From positions 54,384 to 118,383 of the forward strand of contig JAETOO010000012.1 in assembly GCA_021771715.1 (NCBI GenBank): a DNA stretch of 64,000 nucleotides. Reading direction: 5' to 3'. Positions 25,882 to 35,267 of the stretch are shown here, piece by piece. A program made the position numbers and the translations under genes. The stretch is from Oscillospiraceae bacterium (lineage in GTDB: Bacteria; Bacillota; Clostridia; Lachnospirales; Lachnospiraceae). The notes below the pieces were generated by a model. That model did not search any database, was not told the origin of the DNA, and worked only from the letters and a program-made list of their open reading frames with translations. How positions within the stretch are numbered: the first letter of the stretch is position 1; every line of letters begins with the position of its first letter.

Positions 25882-26712
25882 TCAGCTCTGCATCCCGAGC
25901 TGCCAGAAGGCCACGGCGCTCGCGGCGGCTACGTTCAGTGAGTCGACACCGTGCGTCATCGGGATCCGGACGGTGTAGTCGCAGTCCGCGATCGTGGAGG
26001 CGGCGAGCCCGTCCCCCTCTGTGCCAAGCACAATCGCGAGCCGCTCCTCCCGGCAAAGGCGCGGATCATCCATGCGCACGGAATCCTCCCGCAGCGCCAT
26101 CGCCGCAGTGCGAAAGCCCTGCGCCCGCAAAAACCGCAGTCCGTCCTCCGGCCAGGCGCAGTGCTTCGGGAAGAACGTCCAGGGGATCTGGAAGACCGTC
26201 CCCATGCTCACCCGGATCGCGCGGCGATACAGCGGGTTGCTGCAGCCGTTCGTGAGCAGCACCGCATCCATGCCAAGTGCAGCCGCCGACCGGAAGATCG
26301 CCCCGACATTCGTCGGATTCACAATGTTCTCCAGCACCGCGATCCGCCGCCTGCCCGCACAGATCTCCTCCGGTGCTCCAAGCCTCGGTCGGAGCATCGC
26401 GCAGAGCATACCGCGCGTCATCGGGAACCCTGTGAGCTGGCGGAACACCGGCTCGTCCGCCACAAAGACCGGGACGTCCCCGATTTTCCCCAGAATCTCC
26501 AGCGCCTCCCGGCTCTGCGCCTGCTTCCGCTCTGAGAGCACGGAGAACGGTTCGCAGCCCGCCTCGAGTGCGCGTGCGATGACCTTCGGGCTCTCCGCGA
26601 TGAAAATGCCCTTCTCCGGATCCGCCCGGTTCAGAAGCTGCACCTCGGAAACGCGCGCGTAGACATCCAGCTCCGGCGCGTCAAACGATGTGATCTCCAC
26701 GAACCTTGCCAT
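25882..26712 (-). CDS. TrmH/SpoU family RNA methyltransferase
   Basis: A 276-residue SPOUT-fold 2-prime-O-methyltransferase acting on tRNA or rRNA. The three family motifs are present: NIVNPTNVGAIFRSAAALG, IVLGTEGDGL and IPMTHGVDSLNVAAASAVAFW, which build the knotted SAM site. An N-terminal substrate-binding domain (about residues 1-110) precedes them. The target nucleotide cannot be deduced. Confidence 0.94.
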   Translation of the reverse strand: MARFVEITSFDAPELDVYARVSEVQLLNRADPEKGIFIAESPKVIARALEAGCEPFSVLSERKQAQSREALEILGKIGDVPVFVADEPVFRQLTGFPMTRGMLCAMLRPRLGAPEEICAGRRRIAVLENIVNPTNVGAIFRSAAALGMDAVLLTNGCSNPLYRRAIRVSMGTVFQIPWTFFPKHCAWPEDGLRFLRAQGFRTAAMALREDSVRMDDPRLCREERLAIVLGTEGDGLAASTIADCDYTVRIPMTHGVDSLNVAAASAVAFWQLGMQS

Positions 26713-26740
26713 GACAATCTCCTCTCTTCCGTAAATTACT

Positions 26741-26806
26741 ATAAAAGCCCAGTCTCGGTGCCTAGACAGATGGGCGCACAGCGCGGAGCAATCCGTGGGC
26801 TTTTAT
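26741..26806. terminator. Long inverted repeat between the NSS and SpoU genes
   Basis: ATAAAAGCCCA and TGGGCTTTTAT pair perfectly over 11 bp around a 44-base GC-rich loop. T-runs flank it on both strands. It probably terminates the NSS transcript; the large loop leaves room for an alternative structured RNA. Confidence 0.65.
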
Positions 26807-26837
26807 GCGCGGTGGTGCGCCGTCAGGCACCTGCAAG

Positions 26838-28211
26838 TTACTGTACAAATTTCTGATAGTATCCCATCCCAAAGATAAACAGCACGATCAGCGGCAGGAT
26901 CCACGTCACGTAGAACCGCGCCCACTGCGGGAATTTCATACCGCTGCCCGCGTCGGCCTCGGCGAGGAACTGCTTCCAGCCCCAGCCCGATTTTCTTGTA
27001 CAGAACAGCAGATAGACCATGCTTCCGAGCGGCAGCAGGTTGTTCGACACGATGAAATCCTCGAGATCCTGAATCGTGGAACCAGCTCCCAGCGGAGCAA
27101 AGCCCGACCAGGCGTTAAATCCGAGGACGCACGGAAGCGACAGAACCACGATGGCCGCCGCGTTCGTCCACACTGCCTTTTTGCGCGTCACACCGAACAG
27201 GTCCATCGAAAAGCTGATGATGTTTTCGAAGACTGCGACGATCGTGGACAGCGCGGCAAAGGTCATGAACACGAAAAACAGAGTCCCGAAGATGCGCCCG
27301 CCGCTCATCTGGTTAAAGACATTCGGGAGCGTGACGAACACGAGTCCCGGCCCCTGACCCGGATCGACGCCGAAGGCAGAGCAGGACGGAAAAATGATCA
27401 GTCCGGCGAGGAATGCCACAAGCGTGTCGAGCGCACAGATGCTGACCGACTCACCGGTCAGGGAGCGCTCCCTGCTGATATAGCTTCCAAAGATCGCCAT
27501 CGCCCCGATCCCGAGGCTCAACGTAAAGAACGCCTGCCCCATCGCGGCGAAGACCGCCTCGCCGATCCCGTTCTCTACCATCTTCCCGAAATCCGGCACG
27601 AGATAAAAGCGAATCCCCTCCATTGCGCCCGGCAGCGTCACACTGCGGACACACAGCACGACGAGGATGACAAACAGACAGCTCATCATCAGCTTTGTGA
27701 TCCGCTCCACGCCGTTTTTCAGCCCGAGGCTGCAGATGAAAAAGCTCAGCAGCACGACGACGATCATCCACGCCGTCATATAGCCCGGCTGTCCGAGCAT
27801 GTCGTTGAACACCGTGCCCACCGCGTCCGCGGAGAGCCCTTCAAACTCTCCGAACAGCATTTTGAAGACGTAGGCCAGCATCCAGCCGCCCACCGTCGTG
27901 TAAAACATCATGAGCAGATAATTGCCCGCCATGCAGGCATAGCCCTGCAGATGCCACTTCGTCCCTGCCGGCTCCAGCACGTGGAACGAGCGCGCCGCCG
28001 ACTTCTGGCTCGCCCGGCCGACCGAAAACTCCATCACCATGATCGGCAGTCCAAGCACGACCAGAAACAGCAGATAGATCAGCACGAATGCCGCGCCGCC
28101 GTACTGCCCCGTGATATACGGGAAACGCCACACATTTCCGAGCCCGACTGCGCAGCCCGCGGAAATCAAAATAAACCCTAGTCTCGATGAAAAATGTTCT
28201 CTCTTCTCCAT
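26838..28211 (-). CDS. Sodium-dependent transporter (NSS/SNF family)
   Basis: A 457-residue neurotransmitter:sodium symporter-family protein with about eleven or twelve membrane helices. The helix 1 signature SRLGFILISAGCAVGLGNVWRFPY provides the unwound Na+ and substrate site. Prokaryotic relatives (LeuT, TnaT, MhsT) import amino acids, so that is the likely substrate class. It lies just downstream of a small membrane-protein gene on the same strand, 50 bases away, possibly cotranscribed with it. Confidence 0.95.
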   Translation of the reverse strand: MEKREHFSSRLGFILISAGCAVGLGNVWRFPYITGQYGGAAFVLIYLLFLVVLGLPIMVMEFSVGRASQKSAARSFHVLEPAGTKWHLQGYACMAGNYLLMMFYTTVGGWMLAYVFKMLFGEFEGLSADAVGTVFNDMLGQPGYMTAWMIVVVLLSFFICSLGLKNGVERITKLMMSCLFVILVVLCVRSVTLPGAMEGIRFYLVPDFGKMVENGIGEAVFAAMGQAFFTLSLGIGAMAIFGSYISRERSLTGESVSICALDTLVAFLAGLIIFPSCSAFGVDPGQGPGLVFVTLPNVFNQMSGGRIFGTLFFVFMTFAALSTIVAVFENIISFSMDLFGVTRKKAVWTNAAAIVVLSLPCVLGFNAWSGFAPLGAGSTIQDLEDFIVSNNLLPLGSMVYLLFCTRKSGWGWKQFLAEADAGSGMKFPQWARFYVTWILPLIVLFIFGMGYYQKFVQ

Positions 28212-28264
28212 TGCCCTCTTTCCTTATCCTATCCTTTTCTTTCCTGTATATTTGATTCTGCAGC

Positions 28265-28873
28265 TTACAGGCAGATCGCGAGCAGCGTGTGGTAGATGAC
28301 CTCATCTCTCGACAGCTGCGGATACCGCTCGTCCGGCGTGAAATGCAGTCCCTCTCGCAGATGATCCTGCTTGTTCCGGATGTCCGTGACGCGCTGCAGA
28401 TAGTTTTTAAACTCCTTCATCACCTTCACCTGCACATCGGGAAATCCGTTTGCAGCCAGGATTTTGGTGATGTGCTTCTCCAGGTGCGCCGGCTCTGTCT
28501 TTGCGTCCGGCGTGTAGCAGACGACGTGATCCCCGCAGACGATCAGCGCGCTGACCGGCGAGGTGTGCTCATACGTCGTGAAGACCAGCTCATAGCCCGC
28601 CGTCAAGTCGCCGGCGGCCTTTTTCGCCGCCTCGTACGTGTCAGCCGGCACCGGCCTCTGCATAAAGATCATAATCAGTCCGACCAGCGACTTGCACGCC
28701 GGAAGGCAGCCGAGGATCGCCACAAAGGTGAACAGATTCAGCCGCGTCTTCGTCTGCAGATAGCCGGTCACATAGATCACAAGCGGAATCACAAACAGCA
28801 CCGTCGTCACGAGAAGCCGCTTGACGCGCTCATACTTAATGTAGCCATAATGTCCTTTTGTCACTTTTTTCAT
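28265..28873 (-). CDS. Conserved membrane protein, function unknown
   Basis: A 202-residue protein with two hydrophobic segments near the N-terminus (VKRLLVTTVLFVIPLVIYVTG and LNLFTFVAILGCLPACKSLV) and a soluble C-terminal part of about 130 residues (YELVFTTYEHTSPVSALIVCGDHVVCYT). It resembles proteins often found in Lachnospiraceae but I know no function. Its start is 15 bases downstream of the YgiQ-type gene stop, so cotranscription is likely. Confidence 0.8.
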   Translation of the reverse strand: MKKVTKGHYGYIKYERVKRLLVTTVLFVIPLVIYVTGYLQTKTRLNLFTFVAILGCLPACKSLVGLIMIFMQRPVPADTYEAAKKAAGDLTAGYELVFTTYEHTSPVSALIVCGDHVVCYTPDAKTEPAHLEKHITKILAANGFPDVQVKVMKEFKNYLQRVTDIRNKQDHLREGLHFTPDERYPQLSRDEVIYHTLLAICL

Positions 28874-28888
28874 GCGAATCGCCTTCCC

Positions 28889-30943
28889 TCACTTCTTCTT
28901 GTGCACGTTTCGGATCGTCTTTTTCTTTCCGGCCTTCCGACTCTGTGCAATCGCCCCCGTCCTCTTTGTCCGGTCGGTCGTCTCTGCTTTCTGGCTCTGC
29001 GCAATCGCCCCCGCCCTCTTTGTCCGATCGGTCGTCTCTGTCTTCTGGCTCTGCGCAATCGCCCCCGCCCTCTTTGTCCGGTCGGTCGTCTCTGTCCTCT
29101 GTCCCCGTGTGGTTCTCTCCGCTTTCTGGCTGCACGCCTCTGCCTTCATCTGGCGCGGGCGGATCAGACACTCCGGGCCGAAGCCGATCAGGTCCGTCCG
29201 CCCGGCGAGCTGCAGGGCCTCGCGCACCAGTTCGTAATTCTCCGGCCTGCGGTACTGCATCAACGCGCGCTGCAGCTTCTTGCGGTGCGGGTTCTTCTCG
29301 ACGTAGACCGGCTCCATCGTGCGCGGATCCAGGCCCGTATAGTACATGCAGGTCGACACCGTCGCGGGAGTCGGGTAGAAATCCTGTACCTGCTCCGGCA
29401 TATAGTGCAGGTCGCGCAGGAAGCACGCCAGCTCCACCGCATCCTGCATCGTGCAGCCGGGGTGCGAGGACATCAGATACGGCACGAGAAACTGCTTCTG
29501 ACCGCACGATTCGTTCATCTTCTGATACTGCTTGGTAAAGCGCTCATACACTGCGTGCCGCGGCTTCCCCATCATCGCGAGCACATTGTCTGAAACGTGC
29601 TCCGGCGCTACTTTCAGCTGCCCGCTCACATGGTACTGCACCAGCTCCCGGAAAAAGGCGTCCGAGCGGTCCGCGAGCAGGTAGTCGAAGCGGATTCCGG
29701 AGCGGATGAAGACCTTCTTCACGCCCGGCACACGGCGCAGCGCGCGCAGAAGCTCCACGTAATCCCTGTGGTCCGCGTCCAGATTCGGGCACGGCTCCGG
29801 GAACAGACACTGCCGGTTCTGGCAGACGCCCTTTGTGAGCTGCTTCTTGCAGGAGGGGTGGCGGAAATTGGCCGTCGGCCCGCCCACGTCATGGATATAC
29901 CCCTTGAACTCCGGATCGCGCGTCATCTCCTGCGCCTCCGCGAGCAGCGACGCATGGCTCCTCGTCTGCACGATCCGGCCCTGGTGCATCGTCAGCGCGC
30001 AGAAATTGCAGCCGCCAAAGCAGCCGCGGTTGCTCACAAGGCTGAACCGCACCTCCGCAATCGCCGGGATGCCGCCTGCCTCATCGTACATCGGGTGCCA
30101 TGTCCTGCAGTACGGGAGCGCGTACACGTCATCCATCTCCTGCTGTGTCAGCGGCTTCGCAGGTGGATTCTGCACGACGTACACCGTGCCGTACGGCTCG
30201 ATCAGCCGTCTGGCCGAGAACGGATCCGTGTTTTTGTACTGCATCGCAAAGCTCTCGGCATACGCGCGCCGGTCGCGGCAGATCTCCTCGTAGGACGGCA
30301 GGACGATGCCGTCGTAGACCTCCTCGGGGTGCTTCGTCTTGTAGCAGGTGCCGCTGATAAAGGTCAGATCCCGCACCGACAGCCCGGCGTTTAAGGCGTC
30401 CGCGATCTCGACGATCGAGTGCTCTCCCATCCCGTAGGAGATCAGATCCGCGCCGCAGTCCATCAGCACCGACCGCTTCACCTTGTCAGACCAGTAATCA
30501 TAGTGCGCCAGCCGCCGCAGGCTCGCCTCGATGCCGCCCACAATGATCGGCACATCCTTGTACGCCTGCCGGATCAGGTTGCTGTAGACGATCACCGCGT
30601 AGTCCGGCCGGCACCCCATCCGGCCCCCGGGCGTGTAGGCGTCCGTCTGGCGGTGCTTTTTGGACACCGAATAGTGGTTGACCATCGAGTCCATGTTGCC
30701 CGCCGTCACGAGAAAGCCAAGCCGCGGCCTGCCAAGCGCCATCACGCTCTCTTTGTTTCGCCAGTCCGGCTGCGGGATGATCCCGACCGTGTAGCCGCGT
30801 GACTCCAGCAGCCGGCCGATGATCGCATGGCCGAAGGAGGGATGATCGACGTACGCATCCCCCGTCACATATACAAAATCAAGCTGTTCGATTCCCCGCT
30901 CCCGCAGATCCTCTGCGCAGACCGGAAGGAAACTTTTCTCCAT
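28889..30943 (-). CDS. YgiQ family radical SAM protein with repeat tail
   Basis: A 684-residue radical SAM protein. The N-terminal part contains DFVYVTGDAYVDHPSFGHAI and NMDSMVNHYSVSKKHR, typical of YgiQ. The Fe-S motif is GCFGGCNFCAL (Cx3Cx2C), near residue 320. The reaction is unknown. The start is set to MEKSFLPVC because AGAGG lies 7 bases upstream; the ORF-track start adds 22 residues. Beyond the conserved end (PRQMKAEA) a tail of about 70 residues carries an 18-residue tandem repeat and ends in KKK. Confidence 0.93.
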   Translation of the reverse strand: MEKSFLPVCAEDLRERGIEQLDFVYVTGDAYVDHPSFGHAIIGRLLESRGYTVGIIPQPDWRNKESVMALGRPRLGFLVTAGNMDSMVNHYSVSKKHRQTDAYTPGGRMGCRPDYAVIVYSNLIRQAYKDVPIIVGGIEASLRRLAHYDYWSDKVKRSVLMDCGADLISYGMGEHSIVEIADALNAGLSVRDLTFISGTCYKTKHPEEVYDGIVLPSYEEICRDRRAYAESFAMQYKNTDPFSARRLIEPYGTVYVVQNPPAKPLTQQEMDDVYALPYCRTWHPMYDEAGGIPAIAEVRFSLVSNRGCFGGCNFCALTMHQGRIVQTRSHASLLAEAQEMTRDPEFKGYIHDVGGPTANFRHPSCKKQLTKGVCQNRQCLFPEPCPNLDADHRDYVELLRALRRVPGVKKVFIRSGIRFDYLLADRSDAFFRELVQYHVSGQLKVAPEHVSDNVLAMMGKPRHAVYERFTKQYQKMNESCGQKQFLVPYLMSSHPGCTMQDAVELACFLRDLHYMPEQVQDFYPTPATVSTCMYYTGLDPRTMEPVYVEKNPHRKKLQRALMQYRRPENYELVREALQLAGRTDLIGFGPECLIRPRQMKAEACSQKAERTTRGQRTETTDRTKRAGAIAQSQKTETTDRTKRAGAIAQSQKAETTDRTKRTGAIAQSRKAGKKKTIRNVHKKK
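28941..29102 (-). repeat. 54-bp in-frame tandem repeat at the YgiQ C-terminus (3 units)
   Basis: The CTCTGYGCAATCGCC anchor recurs at 28941, 28995 and 29049, exactly 54 bp apart. Units encode TETTDRTKRAGAIAQSQK and differ at a few bases. Confidence 0.92.
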
Positions 30944-31130
30944 TTTCATTCCTCTCTCTGTCCAAGGACAGACCCTGTCTTCTTTCGAATTCAATCCAGA
31001 ACATGCCATTCGTGAAACACAATCTGCAACGTGTCATCGACAACACGCATGAATGTAATTCTGTCTGCGAAACACAATCCTGAAACGCAAGTATCGCTCA
31101 ATATACTTCAGAAAGCGTTTCGGCTATAAA

Positions 31131-31802
31131 TCATCCCTTCAGACGCTCATAGGACCCGTCCAATATCTGATCGTATGAGGTGATATAATAGTCCGCCAGC
31201 TCCCGGATCGCCTCCGTCTGCTCTTTTGAAAAGTCGTCCTTTACGGCACAGACCTTCATCCCAGCATTCTTTCCTGCGAGAATCCCCATCGGGACATCCT
31301 CAAAGACGAGGCAGAACTCCGGCGCGACGCCGAGCGAGGATGCGACACTCAGGTAGACGTCCGGCGCCGGCTTTCCCTTCGCCACGTCACACGAGGTCGT
31401 GATGCAGTCAAAGCAGTCGAGGACTCCGTTCGACGCGAGGCAGGCGCGGATCAGCGCGTGGCTGTTGCTGCTCGCGATGCCGGTCTTCAGTCCGCGCGCG
31501 CGGATCTCGCGCAGAAATGCCCCGGCTCCCGGCTTCAGTCCGACCTCGTGCGTGTACTTGTCCTGCGACATCTCCAGCCACACGGACTTGATCTCCTCCA
31601 CAGAGCTAGGGAGCGCAAAGCGGCGCTTAAAGTACTCGGCGGTCTCCGTGAAGCTCATTCCCTCAATCTCCCGCTCCAGCCCCTCCGGCGGCGTGAAGCC
31701 AAACTGGCCGAGGTACTCGATGTCGATATCGCGCCACATCCACATCGAATCCATCAGCGTGCCGTCCAGGTCAAAAATCACTGCCTTTATCTTCTCTAGC
31801 AT
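31131..31802 (-). CDS. HAD family phosphatase (beta-phosphoglucomutase-like)
   Basis: A 223-residue HAD-superfamily hydrolase. Motif I is VIFDLDGTLMDS at residues 7-18; motif II is the Ser in TGIASSNSH; motif III/IV are the KGKPAPDVY lysine and VFEDVPMGILAG. The helical cap between motifs I and II places it in subfamily IA, usually sugar-phosphate phosphatases or phosphoglucomutases. The start at MLEKIKAV overlaps the stop of the upstream RsuA gene (ATGCTAG), so it is translationally coupled. The intergenic region 30944-31130 upstream of the YgiQ gene holds a direct repeat of GAAACACAATC but no gene. Confidence 0.92.
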   Translation of the reverse strand: MLEKIKAVIFDLDGTLMDSMWMWRDIDIEYLGQFGFTPPEGLEREIEGMSFTETAEYFKRRFALPSSVEEIKSVWLEMSQDKYTHEVGLKPGAGAFLREIRARGLKTGIASSNSHALIRACLASNGVLDCFDCITTSCDVAKGKPAPDVYLSVASSLGVAPEFCLVFEDVPMGILAGKNAGMKVCAVKDDFSKEQTEAIRELADYYITSYDQILDGSYERLKG

Positions 31803-32671
31803 AATGTCTGTAATCGCTCCATTTCTTCCTTTGTGAGCTCCCGCCACTGGCCGGGCGCCAGAGCGTCATCCAGCCCAAGCCCCGCCATCGAGATCCGCTT
31901 CAGATACAGAACCTTCTTCCCGCGCGCCTCGAACATGCGCTTGACCTGGTGGAATTTTCCCTCACAGATCGTCAGTGTCACCTCTGAGATCGCTCCGTCC
32001 TGCGAAAGCCCTGCACCGCACTTGCAATCCTCGCAGTGCGTACCGTGCGTCCGCTCCTCCTCGGGATTCCGCTCCTCTTCGCGGTTCGATTGCTCACGAT
32101 TTATCTCAGACTCGCTACAATCAGCTTCCGATCTCTTTGTATGCGCATCCGTCACCCGCAGGATTGAGAGCTTTGCGGGGAGCGTCAGCTCCTTCTCCCC
32201 GATATCGACACCCAGGCGGAATGCCTCAACATCCTCCCCGGTGACTTCCCCTGCAACGCGGGCAAAATACGTCTTCTCGACATGGTGCTTAGGGGAAAGC
32301 ATCCGGTGCGCGAGCGCCCCGTCGTTCATCAGCAGGAGCAGCCCTTCCGTGTCCAGGTCGAGCCTGCCGACCGGAAACAGTTCTTTTTTTCTCGGGTGGT
32401 CGATCAGGTCCATCACCGTCTGCTGGCGCCGGTCCTCCGTCGCCGTGATGCAGCCCGCAGGCTTGTGGAGCATCAGGCAGACAAACGGCTGCCACAGAAG
32501 CTCCCGGCCGTCCAGCGTGATCCGGTCATTCCCCGGCTCTACCTTGCGCTCCGGGCGCGTCTCGACGACGCCGCTCACCGCCACGCGGCCGCTTCTCAGT
32601 ATCTTTTTCACTTCGCTCCGCGTCCCCGCGCCATGCTCCGCGAGAAAGCGATCCAGGCGTATCTGTGCCAT
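31796..32671 (-). CDS. RsuA/RluB family pseudouridine synthase
   Basis: A 291-residue rRNA pseudouridine synthase with an N-terminal S4 domain (MAQIRLDRFLAEHGAGTRSE) and catalytic core FPVGRLDLDTEGLLLLMNDG, whose first Asp after GRL is the nucleophile. C-terminal ICEGKFHQVKRMFEARGKKV is typical. An insert of about 50 residues (from DAHTKRSEADCSES to GLSQDG) interrupts the conserved end of the domain and is rich in Glu and Arg, with short RNPEEER-like repeats. The start at 32671 has GAGG 9 bases upstream. Its stop overlaps the HAD gene. Confidence 0.93.
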   Translation of the reverse strand: MAQIRLDRFLAEHGAGTRSEVKKILRSGRVAVSGVVETRPERKVEPGNDRITLDGRELLWQPFVCLMLHKPAGCITATEDRRQQTVMDLIDHPRKKELFPVGRLDLDTEGLLLLMNDGALAHRMLSPKHHVEKTYFARVAGEVTGEDVEAFRLGVDIGEKELTLPAKLSILRVTDAHTKRSEADCSESEINREQSNREEERNPEEERTHGTHCEDCKCGAGLSQDGAISEVTLTICEGKFHQVKRMFEARGKKVLYLKRISMAGLGLDDALAPGQWRELTKEEMERLQTLC

Positions 32672-32796
32672 AACATCCGTCCTCATCCATATTCCAAACC
32701 GACGCGCTCCGCCAGCGACTTTTTCCCGCAAGCAGCAAGCTTGCATGGATATTTGGCGGTACTGTAGTCCTGCCGGAACAGCCATCCACAGCGCGC

Positions 32797-34185
32797 CTAC
32801 TGAAGCCTCCAGCCGGGATAATACTTGTTCTTGATCGTCTCTCCGGCAGCCTTGCCCCAGCCGAGCGGGAACCCGTCGACGCAGATCAGCGCCCAGCCCT
32901 TCCCGATCTCCTCACCTGGACGCAGCTCCAGCGTCTCGCCCTTCAGATAGCGAAGCACCCGGTCATCCCCGGACGTCAGCCTCAGCACGTTCGGCCAGCC
33001 ATCGCCGTCCAGCGCCATCGCCAAAGCCTGGGACGGCTCAAACCGTCCTTTTTTGCATGTCCCCAGCAAAAGTCCAGTGCGCAGATAGCGCAGCTTCGCC
33101 GGGAGTGTCACACCTGCGGGCAGCAGACAGCACTGCTCCCCGATCTGGCGGTACACCCCGTTTTGCAGAAGTCTCTGCGGCAGCCGCGCCATGAAGCTCT
33201 GAACCTCATCGGGCCGCCGATTCTGCTTGTCTCGGGTCTCAGACCTTTGCTGCATCTGCAGGAAGGCCGCATCGGCGCTGTCCCTCTCCTCGGCCCCCGC
33301 CTTTCGCAACAGTGCCAGAAAATGTCCCTCGCCTCTCGCCCTGTGCGGCCAGACGCGGATCGCCTTCTCACACGGCGGATTGCCGCGCGAGAGCCCTTCC
33401 GCCTGCTCAGCCTGCTCCAACGAGAGCTCCGGGTGACGATCCAGAATCCACTCGATCACCTGCTCGTCCTCCTCCGGGGAGAAGGTGCACGTCGAGTACA
33501 GCACCATGCCACCCGGCCGCAGCATCTGCACCGCGCAGTCGAGAATCTCCTTCTGGAGCGCCGCGTACTCGCCGGGGCCGCGCGTCTTCCAGCTCTCGAT
33601 CAGCCCGCCGTCCTTGCGGAACATGCCCTCCCCGGAGCACGGCGCGTCGACCAGAATCTTGTCGAAAAAGCAGCCGAACGCGGCCAGCAGCCGCTCCGGC
33701 GTCTCCCCCGTGATACAGCAATTTGTGCAGCCCCAGAGCGCCAGATTTTTGACGAGCGCCTTTGCCCGGCTCGCGCTCACATCATTGGCGACCAACAGCC
33801 CGGTGCCGCGCAAGCGCGAAGCGAGCTCTGTCGCCTTCCCGCCCGGCGCCGCACACAGATCCAGCACCCGGTCTCCCTCCGAAATCGGAAGGCGCGATGC
33901 CGGAAGCATCGCGCTCGGTTCCTGGATGTAGTACAAGCCGGCGTAGTAATACGGATGCTTCGTGACCTGCTCCGCTTTGCCGGTATAAAATCCGTTTTCC
34001 GTCCACGGAATCGGTTCGAGTGCAAACGGCGCGATCTCGCAGAAACGCCCGGGCGCAATCTTGCCCGTGTTCACGCGCAGCCCCGTCTGGCTCTCCCCCT
34101 CCGCAAAGCAGGCCAGGAACGCTTCATACTCCGCCCCCAGCTGCTCCTTCATGCGCTCCTTAAAGCGCTCCGGTAATTCTCTCAT
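32797..34185 (-). CDS. rRNA (cytosine-C5) methyltransferase, RsmF/RsmB-like
   Basis: A 462-residue SAM-dependent 5-methylcytosine methyltransferase of the NOL1/NOP2/Sun family. SAM binding is by VLDLCAAPGGKATELASRL; catalytic cysteines lie in DAPCSGEGMFRKD and YSTCTFSPEEDEQV. The C-terminal 170 residues include a PUA-like RNA-binding module as in RsmF (ALICVDGFPLGWGK near the end). The start is placed at MRELPERFKERM, the typical family N-terminus; the ATG 30 bases upstream is also possible, as neither has a strong ribosome binding site. Confidence 0.93.
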   Translation of the reverse strand: MRELPERFKERMKEQLGAEYEAFLACFAEGESQTGLRVNTGKIAPGRFCEIAPFALEPIPWTENGFYTGKAEQVTKHPYYYAGLYYIQEPSAMLPASRLPISEGDRVLDLCAAPGGKATELASRLRGTGLLVANDVSASRAKALVKNLALWGCTNCCITGETPERLLAAFGCFFDKILVDAPCSGEGMFRKDGGLIESWKTRGPGEYAALQKEILDCAVQMLRPGGMVLYSTCTFSPEEDEQVIEWILDRHPELSLEQAEQAEGLSRGNPPCEKAIRVWPHRARGEGHFLALLRKAGAEERDSADAAFLQMQQRSETRDKQNRRPDEVQSFMARLPQRLLQNGVYRQIGEQCCLLPAGVTLPAKLRYLRTGLLLGTCKKGRFEPSQALAMALDGDGWPNVLRLTSGDDRVLRYLKGETLELRPGEEIGKGWALICVDGFPLGWGKAAGETIKNKYYPGWRLQ

Positions 34186-34281
34186 ATGTACTGTCCGCTT
34201 CCTGCTCTGCCTCATTTTCCTGCACAGCTGCCCTCCGCTCTGCCTGGCCGGGCATCCCTGCGCATCTGTCTCCTGCTTGGC

Positions 34282-35118
34282 TCAGTCTCCCTGCATATCC
34301 ACGTCCGCCTCGCTGCTTGGCACCGACTGCGCGCGGTAGCCCTCCGCGATAACGTCCAGCTCCCCGCTGAACCGCTTGAGCTGATCGATGTCATTCAGCT
34401 CATAGATCCGGTAAAACTCATCCTGGATCTTCGCGACCTCCCGCTTGTTCGCAATGCGGTAGAGATTCTGGATATTGTTCAGGATATCGGCGACAATCCG
34501 GCTGTGCAGCTGCGACGAATTCTGCGCGTCCATAATCTCACTGCGCACCGACGACATCTCATTGTCCAGGGAGATAATCGCGTTTGCCGCGTTCGTCAGC
34601 TTCTCGCGGATGTGATCCGGTATATTTTTCTTGTACTTATACTGAAGGGAGTGCTCGATCGTGGACCAGAAATTCATCGCGAGTGTCCGGATCTGGATCT
34701 CGACCTTGATCCGCCTGCCGCCCTCGAGCGTCTGCACCTCGTACCAGACGATAATGTGGTAGCTGCGGTAGCCGCTGTCCTTCATGTGATTGATGTAATC
34801 CCGCTCGCGGATGATCTCCATATCTGTGCGCCTGCGGATGATCTCCACAACCTTCTGGATATCCTCGACGAACTGACAGATAATCCGCACGCCCGCGATA
34901 TCGACCAGCCGATCCTCAATCTCGTCAAGCGGAATATTTTTCTTCTGTGCCTTATCCAGAATACTCGCAACCGTCTTCACACGCCCCGTCACCTGTTCGA
35001 TCGGGGAGTACAGCCCGCGGCTGCGGTGTTCGTAGATCAGATGTTCAAACTTCACAATGAGTTCCCGAACTGCCAGATCATATGGTGTCAGTATCTCACG
35101 CCATAATTGTATTTCCAT
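34282..35118 (-). CDS. Small alarmone synthetase (RelA/SpoT synthetase domain)
   Basis: A 278-residue GTP pyrophosphokinase-domain protein without hydrolase, TGS or ACT domains. The synthetase signatures EIEDRLVDIAGVRIICQFVEDI and DYINHMKDSGYRSYHIIVWY, together with VEIQIRTLAMNFWSTIEHSL, match RelQ/YjbM-type enzymes that make (p)ppGpp. It is somewhat longer than the roughly 210-residue RelQ, with a helical C-terminal extension likely used for oligomerisation. A good promoter lies about 90 bases upstream. Confidence 0.93.
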   Translation of the reverse strand: MEIQLWREILTPYDLAVRELIVKFEHLIYEHRSRGLYSPIEQVTGRVKTVASILDKAQKKNIPLDEIEDRLVDIAGVRIICQFVEDIQKVVEIIRRRTDMEIIRERDYINHMKDSGYRSYHIIVWYEVQTLEGGRRIKVEIQIRTLAMNFWSTIEHSLQYKYKKNIPDHIREKLTNAANAIISLDNEMSSVRSEIMDAQNSSQLHSRIVADILNNIQNLYRIANKREVAKIQDEFYRIYELNDIDQLKRFSGELDVIAEGYRAQSVPSSEADVDMQGD

Positions 35119-35201
35119 TTATATTCTCCTACCGCAGAAAACTGCGCTGCCTCACGCAGCGCACTCCTGCTTTTCTTACCTGATAAAATTTGCTCGTTTA
35201 G

Positions 35202-35230
35202 ATATTAACATACTTATGTAAAACATGCAA
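35202..35230 (-). promoter_or_regulatory. Promoter of the small alarmone synthetase gene
   Basis: Minus-strand TTGCAT, 17-bp spacer, TAATAT. Confidence 0.65.
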
Positions 35231-35267
35231 CGGATGGATTTCGTCATTTTCGCTGCGGTTACTGTTT

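Noticed and set aside
26741-26806. Possible transposon end (long inverted repeat)
   Set aside because: There is no target duplication or transposase and the stem has T-rich flanks, so a terminator is the simpler reading.
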